From assembly GCA_031308135.1 (NCBI GenBank), contig JAHLJT010008756.1, forward strand, positions 73,753,821-73,817,820: a DNA stretch of 64,000 nt, read 5' to 3'. A program made the translations under genes and the position numbers. Each line of letters opens with the position of its first letter. The first letter of the stretch is position 1. Source of the DNA: Acheta domesticus (lineage: Eukaryota; Arthropoda; Insecta; Orthoptera; Gryllidae). The notes under the pieces are model-generated. The model had not been told where the DNA came from, ran no database searches, and worked only from the letters and a program-made list of their open reading frames with translations. Shown here piece after piece: positions 57,531-64,000 of the stretch.

Positions 57531-57735
57531 TAATTTTCAGCAATGATATTGAGTCTATAAATTACAATTTGGACTACATAATTCTAAACAATCTGTAATA
57601 AGTATGTCCTGAGCTTCTGGGTCAAAGCCCCTCTTACGGTCAGGTTTTTCGTCAGTTTCCCAGGTCCTTCGAACGAATGCTGAGATGGCCTTTGGTTGTT
57701 CTGATCATAAATGTAACTTCACTATCTGCGCATAT

Positions 57736-57957
57736 TGTTATAGATTAGTTTATTGAATGTCTTGTATACATTGTGGTATGGTTTTTGTGTTGTAGAAACG
57801 AATGTATCCATCATTGGGAGTAACTATGTACAAGAACTTCATCTTTTTTTCTGGAGTTCCTAACCAGATGAATAAATGCCATGTGTTGAATTGGACGTCT
57901 GCGTATTATTCAAATATTATCCGTAATTGGTACGAATACCTAAGACAACGAGTAAGA
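57736..57957 (+). repeat. 5' LTR of the copia element
   Basis: 222 bp, TGTTATAGATTAG...GAGTAAGA. Compared with the 3' LTR it has extra or missing single T at four places and one A/T change near the end. Confidence 0.88.
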
Positions 57958-57960
57958 ATC

Positions 57961-57976
57961 TGGTAGCAGAGCGTGG
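57961..57976 (+). promoter_or_regulatory. Primer-binding site, initiator tRNA-Met
   Basis: TGGTAGCAGAGCGTGG lies 3 nt after the LTR. It matches the complement of the 3' end of animal initiator tRNA-Met at 14 of 16 positions (first 11 exact), the usual primer of copia elements. The tRNA sequence is from general knowledge. Confidence 0.75.
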
Positions 57977-58011
57977 TTACCTCTTCGTTTGACTAAATCA
58001 TTGCAAGAATC

Positions 58012-58740
58012 ATGACTGATGTAATGGCTTCATCGTTTGCAAGGATCGAGTTGCTGACGGATCAAAACTACGACTTGTGGAAAATAAAGGTCAGTGCTTT
58101 AATTAAGTCTAGACATCTGTTCGATGAAGTAATAGTTCGAGACGAACCACGAAAGGTTGAAGGTAACGAAGAAAGTGTTAAAATTGGGAAACTTGGTCGA
58201 AGAAAAATGATGAAGTAATGGGCATTATAATTTTGACTCTCTCTAATGAACAAATTTTGGCTAGTAGAGGAGTCAATAATGCAAAAGAACTGTGGGATTT
58301 GTTAAAACGTCGTCATGAAGGAATTAATAAAAACAGATTAGTTAATTTAAAAATTAAATTAGCTAAATTGGAACTAATGAACAAAGAGTCAATAGACGAT
58401 TTTTTAACAAGAGCGAGAGGTATAATATGTGAATTACATGAATTGGGTGCTAAAATAGAAGAAGAAGAATTGATTCAATATGTTCTAATGGGTTACCAAG
58501 AAATTATAATGAGGTAGCAACGGCATATTGGCGAATCAACATCTCACGTATGAACACATGCGCGAGAATCTTCTGCGTTTCGAAAGGAGGCAAAACTTAT
58601 TAATAGCGAAAAAGAAAATAACGCCTATAAGTTAGGGAAACGAAAAAGTTGGCGTGCTACTTCTGCGGCAAATTAGGTCATATAGCTCGAAACTGCTGGC
58701 ATAAAAGGGAAATAGAGACAATGTTACTTACCGCAAGAAT
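58012..58740 (+). pseudogene. copia gag, frameshifted
   Basis: ATG at 58012 opens ARIELLTDQNYDLWKIKVSA, typical of copia Gag. Losses of one A in A runs near 58180 and 58500 shift the frame; the second frame (58218-58517) carries ANNAKELWDLL-like and LTRARGIICELHELG. A CCHC knuckle (CYFCGKLGHIARNC) is readable at 58655-58696 in yet another frame. Confidence 0.85.
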
Positions 58741-58829
58741 GATTCAAAAAACGAATTTAATAAGACAGATAAAAACTTACAGATGTCGATAACTGTAATG
58801 ATTAAAATCTCGAAAATTGAATTCTAAAA

Positions 58830-60240
58830 GGTATTGGGAAAAGAGAACGGGTGTTAGTGGCCAATGAAACAAGAATTGAAGATGATGATAGACGAAAGAA
58901 AGTGTGGTATCTTGATTCGGGTTGCACGACACACATGACGTCAGAAATTGATTTACTTCGGGATCCGATACGTGCGAAGATCGAAATTGAAACGGCAGAA
59001 TCTGGGAGAAAAATATATTCAGATTTTGTTGGAAAAGTTAAAGGATATTGTGATAATGAATGGGGAATATATCTGAAATCGTCATGGAAAAGGGTTTTGC
59101 ATGTTCCACATTTGAATACTAATCTACTGTCGGCGGCAAGTATGGTAAAAAGAAACAAGAAAATCGTACTTGACAATAAGGTGTGAGAATATATGATACT
59201 TACAATGATCTCGTAGCGAATGGAACGTTTGATGGGAACAATTTTATATTGAGATGACTGTAGAAACTGGAAATAACATTAATGAAAATAACATAGGAGA
59301 TAATGGTTCGAAATCTGCTGATGTATTATGTTTCAAATGTGAAAATGTCGTAAATCTGTGGCACAGGCGGTTTTGCCATATGAATCGCAGTTATCTGGAA
59401 GAATTATGGAAGAAACAAATGGTTAGGGGCTTGAGTGACTTTGATGTCGAAAAGATGATTGTGAAGCTTGTATACTTGGTAAATTTACTCGCGCTTCACA
59501 TAAGAGTATTCATGGGGAAACCACGAAACAAATATTAGAGAGATTGCATGTAGACTTGCTTGGCCCAATGCCTGTTAAGACAATGGAGGGAACAGATATA
59601 TTTTGACTATTGTGGATGAGTACAGCAGACGATATTTTATTGAATTATTGAAGCATAAATCTGATTGTACTGAAAAATTAAAGAATTTGTGACAAGAAGG
59701 GAAACTGAAACAGTCTCAAAGTGAAAAACATAAGATCTGACAACGGGGGCGAATTCACAGGATCGGAATTAATTGATTTCTACGCAAAAAAGGTATAAAG
59801 CACGAAAGAACAACACCCTACAGTCCTCAAAGCAACGGGATTGCTGAAAGAGCAAATCGCACTATTTTAGATATGACCAGAACGATTTTGATCGATTCGG
59901 GGCTACCAGCTAATTTTTGGGGAGAAGCGGCACAAACAGCAGTATACGTTCGTAATATTACGCCGAATTCACAAGACAAGAGAAAGTTCCAATGGAAATT
60001 TGGTCAGAACGAAAACCAAACGTACAAACATTTGCGAATATTGGTGCAAAGGCTTTTTACGGAAACGTTGATGTTGGAAAAAATAAACTGAGTCCAAGAA
60101 GTAAGCCCGGTATCTTCGTGGGATACGCAAAAAACAGAAGAGCCTATAGGATTTTCGACCCAAAGCAAAGTTGTATTATTGAAACGAGAGATGTCACTTC
60201 TTGGAACATGTTATGGGTAGTAAAGACATGCAACGGATAA
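58830..60240 (+). pseudogene. copia protease and integrase, frameshifted
   Basis: Protease WYLDSGCTTHMT with the catalytic DSG at 58914. Then the GAG-pre-integrase zinc-binding part (LWHRRFCHMNRSYL, about 59357) and the integrase core: HVDLLGP (Asp at about 59552), SDNGGEFTGSE (Asp at about 59739) and PYSPQSNGIAERANRTI (catalytic Glu near 59850), followed by GLPANFWGEAAQTAVYVRN. Five or more frame changes separate these motifs. Confidence 0.88.
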
Positions 60241-60394
60241 ATAAAGATAAATTGCGTGAATTCGATTATGATCGCATAACAAGTTATCAAATAAATGAAG
60301 ATGAAGTTGATTCCAATAGCGATGCTTTTGTACACGTGGAAATGGAAAAACATCTATAAATTCCGTTGGAAATGAAATAGGCGAAAGAGAACAA

Positions 60395-62030
60395 TTGTAC
60401 AATCATTTGACAGTTGAACCTGAAATTCAAAATTTACGAAATGAAGTGAATACTAATGAATTACGAAGGTCTTCCAGGTTGAGAACTCCCGTCATCAGGT
60501 ATCAAGCGGCTGCCAGAATTGCTGGTGGTGAATTGGAGGAAAATTTACCTAAAACGTTCTATGAAGCTATGAATTGCATGGACAATTCTAATGGAAGAGA
60601 GCAATCGAAAAGGAAACTCGAATGTTTACAACGTTACGAAACGTGGGATTTAGTAGATCGTGATCAGATAGGAAACATGAAGATATTGAGAAGCAAATGG
60701 ATTTTCAAGAAAAAAATCGACCAAGAGAATATTAAATACAAAGCGCGTTTAGTAGTTGATGGATCAAATCAAGAATGTGGTGTTGACTATGAAAGTGCTT
60801 ACAGTCCAGTCATGAAATATGAAACGCTGAGAGTACTTTTATCTATTGCGGCTACTAATAACTTTGTAATAAAATACGTAGATGTCGAAACGGCGTACCT
60901 CAACGGAACGTTTGGAAAGAGATGTATATATGCAATTACCACAAGGATTACAGAATGCGAAAAATAAAGTACTAAAATTGAAGAAAAGTTTGTATGGGCT
61001 CCCGGAGGCAGGCAGATGCTGGTATATTAAGTTGTGTAATATATTGAAAGATTGCGGTATGATGCCGTGTAAGTGCGATCCATGTGTTTTAAAAGGGGAA
61101 GAGATGAAGATTTTTTGATAATTACCTTTTACGTCGACGACTGTTTAATTATTGGCAAGAATGTGAATCTGGTCAACGAATTAATTAATCAGTTGAAACA
61201 TTATACACCATTAAAGAAATAAGTGATCAGGATAAAGTGACATTTCTAGGGATTCGAATAATAAAAGACGAGGAGGGTTTACACTCGATCAAGAAGATTT
61301 CGTAAAGGAAGTGTTAAATAAATTCAAAATGATTGATTGTCATCCTGTGGGCACTCCAGGAGTTGCAAGTGTGAATCTCTAGATTTTGAAAATATAGAAA
61401 AAGACCAACCCGAAAATTTATCAAGAAATGTTAGGCAATGTAGGGTACTGGTCACTGCGACCAGACCGGATCTTGCATTCACATATAGTAAACTTTCTCA
61501 ATTTTCAACCGACCCACGAATCAATCACTTCCAAGCACTTAAGCGCGTTTTTAGATATCTCAAGGTACGAAAAATGTCAAACTGAGGATTAATAAGGACA
61601 ATGGTTATTAAGAATATTCGCAGACGCAAGTTGGTGTGTGACCAAAGACAGCAGGTCTTCGCAGGGTATAATGTTAAAATCGGAAACAATCTGATAAGTT
61701 GGAAAAGCAAGAAAGAAAAATTGGTAGCGCTCTCATCGATGGAAGCAGAATTATAGCATTATGTGAATCTGTTTGTGAAGGAAATGGTTAAAGGAGCTAA
61801 TTAGAGAAATTGGTTTTCGATAAGATTATCAAAAAGCGACTATAGTATACACTGACAGCAAGTCAATTATTGATTGGAGCAAAGAATTTAGATAACAGCG
61901 AGAAATAAACATATGATGCGAAAAATTAATTTTATAAGAGAGGATATAGAATCTCAAGAAAACAGAGGGGTTTATTGCAAATCACAAAACTTAGACGCTG
62001 ATATTGTTGACGAAGGATGTGGATAAGAGT
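60395..62030 (+). pseudogene. copia reverse transcriptase and RNase H, frameshifted
   Basis: The longest open part (60395-60967) has SKWIFKKK, YKARLVVDGSNQ, YSPVMKYETLRVLLSIAA and YVDVETAYLNGTF. The next frame has LYGLPEAGRCWY, and YVDD occurs at 61130-61141. RNase H remnants include SSMEAEL near 61737. Frameshifts and stops throughout. Confidence 0.88.
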
Positions 62031-62108
62031 ACGTTAATTAAACATATGATGGTATGGGAATAACGTGATTAGAAATTTCGTGTTCACAGGGTACTCCCGT
62101 GTCACACG

Positions 62109-62120
62109 AAAGGGGGGAAT
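62109..62120 (+). promoter_or_regulatory. Polypurine tract of the copia element
   Basis: AAAGGGGGGAAT directly before the 3' LTR. Confidence 0.75.
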
Positions 62121-62340
62121 TGTTATAGATTAGTTTATTGAATGTCTTGTATACATTGTGGTATGGTTTTGTGTTGTAGAAACGAATGTATCCATCATTG
62201 GGAGTAACTATGTACAAGAACTTTCATCTTTTTTCTGGAGTCCTAACCAGATGAATAAATGCCATGTGTTGAATTGGACGTCTGCGTATTATTCAAATAT
62301 TATCCGTAATTGGTACGAATACCTAAGACAACGAGTTAGA
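62121..62340 (+). repeat. 3' LTR of the copia element
   Basis: 220 bp, TGTTATAGATTAG...GAGTTAGA, followed by the CATAT duplication. Confidence 0.88.
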
Positions 62341-62345
62341 CATAT

Positions 62346-64000
62346 TTTCTAGATTTCAATGGAAAAATAGTTATTCAATTACGTTCTCTATGTTTCTCGC
62401 GATAGTAAGTCAATTTCTCACGAAGGACACGATGAGCGATGAAAGCTCAAATCTACAGCTGATTTACTTTGCAAATAAGTTTTTATTATATGAAGCGAAT
62501 ATTTTTCTAATAATTTTGCCAAACATGTCATTTCCATCTGCATTCAGAATTCATTTTTATATAGGTTAGAGTAGGAATTCCAGAATTAAAAAAAAATTTG
62601 CACAGAATACTATACTACCCCATAATAGGGGACATAACATTTTGTATTTGAATTAAATAAATACATAAATAATAATAGAATACTGTATAGATGTAAAGCG
62701 ACGAGCATTCCTTAATGTAATGGTATCTACTCCTAGACGACAAATAATAGCAGCATTTATTCCCGGAAGGTATGCACTAGTTCTTGATATTATTTGTATT
62801 TGTAATTTGTGATATATTTTTCATTGGTATTAATTTTCCATTTAAAATTATGTTTTGAGCAAATTATGGACTGTACGAACATGACTATTACCAGCTGTGT
62901 GTATAAACAATTAAAATAAAAACATACTTAGTGTCTATAGAAGGGTACATTTCCATATAATCAATCGTCTTTTGAAATTTCGAAGACAATCAATCGAACA
63001 GAATGTGAGGATAATCGAAAGAGAAATTTGTTACGACTACGACAAAGCTGTGCATGAACTGGTTTACAATGTCCAATGACCAAGAACATAGCGTTAGTCT
63101 TTGTGTTAAAAAAATGAATTGTTACAATGGAAAGAGGAGCAGAACTGGACCAGCTGATATGATCAATGATTTTCACATGTTCCTGAAAAATGCGGCACAT
63201 TTATCATTTTGGAAAATTTTGAGAACCGCTTTATCAAAATCCGTATGCGCACTATTGAGTTCTTCCGATTGTGGCTTCATTCTTTCCTCTGAAAAACAAT
63301 ATTTAAAAGCTGGATACGGGAAGTCCATCAATGGGTAAACTTGTGGAATATCATCCTTAGAAGTTCGGGTGAAGGGTTGCCGAACATCCAACGATCGAAG
63401 AAATAGCTATATTTTCTGATACACGTAACATTACCGATTCTTAAAATTAAATGCTTCTCTATCAATAATCCGATCTATCATCTGGTGTCTGAGACATCTA
63501 AAAAAGGAATTAATTGTAAAATTGTGGATGTTTTTCTTGTTTGAACTTATTTCTGTGTACATTTTGAGCACAAAACATTAGCATTGACAATAGGATATAC
63601 AGTGTAATGCAATATGTTACAATTTCATGATAACTGGAAATTTCAAAGTACTCAACATAAACGTTATATAAAATTAAATATAACGAACGTTCAAACAAAA
63701 AATAAGGGATAATTAGATCTACTACATCACGTACCATCACTGCAGGTTCGACCAGTCATATATTGCACATGCGTTTCCAATTTGTCTAACAGCACCATGA
63801 GCACCATTTTCATGAATATCACTCAGAGTATTGAAGAATGTAAAAGGTATTTAGACCGCTTTAAAAGTGTCTCAGGAAAATTACTATTCGATTATAATAT
63901 TTATCATTGCCTACTGATAGTAAAAAATGTTTTTCTTCTGATTTTTTTTATAATATACGTAAAGCCAAGACTCGGACAGTAACAGTAATAGAAAAAAATA
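62346..64000. other. Mostly unassigned; segment shared with 52.1 kb
   Basis: The part at 62697-62790 resembles 52056-52140. Two overlapping minus frames (63391-63173 and 63200-62961) encode 72 and 79 residues with no known motif (for example EERMKPQSEELNSAHTDFDK). They could be a decayed or unfamiliar coding sequence, but nothing confirms it. The rest is AT-rich. Confidence 0.3.

Larger units (their letters stand above)
57736..62340 (+). mobile_element. Ty1/copia LTR retrotransposon, decayed
   Basis: A 4605-bp element with LTRs at both ends, flanked by the 5-bp duplication CATAT (57731-57735 and 62341-62345). Primer-binding site, gag, protease, integrase, reverse transcriptase and RNase H appear in that order; integrase before reverse transcriptase defines copia. 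The LTRs differ by about five small changes, mostly one-base indels in T runs. The interior is broken by many frameshifts, nearly all single-base. If CATAT is the duplication, the LTRs end in ...GA and not CA, which is unusual. Confidence 0.93.

Noticed and set aside
57590..57730. Possible SINE head before the copia element
   Set aside because: Some tRNA-like look (GGTCAAAGCCCC, CTTCGAACG) but no proper A/B boxes or match to SINE-A or SINE-B.

Overview
The window looks like a gene-poor, AT-rich intergenic or intronic stretch of an arthropod nuclear genome, most likely an insect. I base this on the insect-type transposable elements (mag-like Ty3/gypsy, Ty1/copia primed by initiator tRNA-Met, I/Jockey-type LINE, mariner, Tc1, hAT, piggyBac), tRNA-derived SINEs, abundant simple repeats and the absence of any compact bacterial-type gene arrangement. 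No complete host gene was recognised. The only host-like coding candidate is one possible terminal exon at 32829-33046.

Layout. 1-9050: unannotated AT-rich DNA, a hammerhead-like RNA motif (807-840, minus), a GC-rich block with a 36-bp minisatellite, microsatellites, a cluster of one long tRNA-derived SINE family (copies near 6.0, 7.1, 8.5 and 9.8 kb), a CpG-dense block (7650-8130) and a TIR element (8144-8495) carrying a second hammerhead-like motif and a long perfect hairpin. 9050-27280: a full SINE with target-site duplication, a mariner transposase relic, several copies of an unnamed repeat called 'family R' here, a hAT-type element nested in one of them with an 8-bp duplication, a second SINE family, and a piggyBac-type element bounded by TTAA. 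27284-32282: an intact Ty3/gypsy retrotransposon with identical 416-bp LTRs, a 5-bp duplication and one uninterrupted 1379-codon gag-pol. 32283-46000: further R copies, a truncated LINE with a restriction-like endonuclease (37277-39107, minus), and an older LINE relic split by an inverted R copy. 46007-51631: a full-length I/Jockey-type LINE with a 16-bp duplication, damaged by one stop and one frameshift. 52240-56575: a Tc1 relic, an R copy containing a solo LTR, and a DDE transposase relic split by an inverted-repeat element with an internal satellite-like array. 57731-62345: a Ty1/copia element with both LTRs but a heavily broken interior. 62346-64000: nothing recognised.

The strongest story is layering: hAT inside R, R inside a LINE relic, a solo LTR inside R, and a tandem-repeat element inside a transposase gene. 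This gives a relative order of insertions. The gypsy element is the youngest and the only one that looks potentially active. The most novel items are family R (about 1-1.6 kb, roughly ten copies here), the paired hammerhead-like motifs whose stem II differs in sequence but keeps its pairing, and the LINE RNase H domain that stays open but has lost catalytic residues. All family assignments come from reading motifs by eye; no database search was possible.
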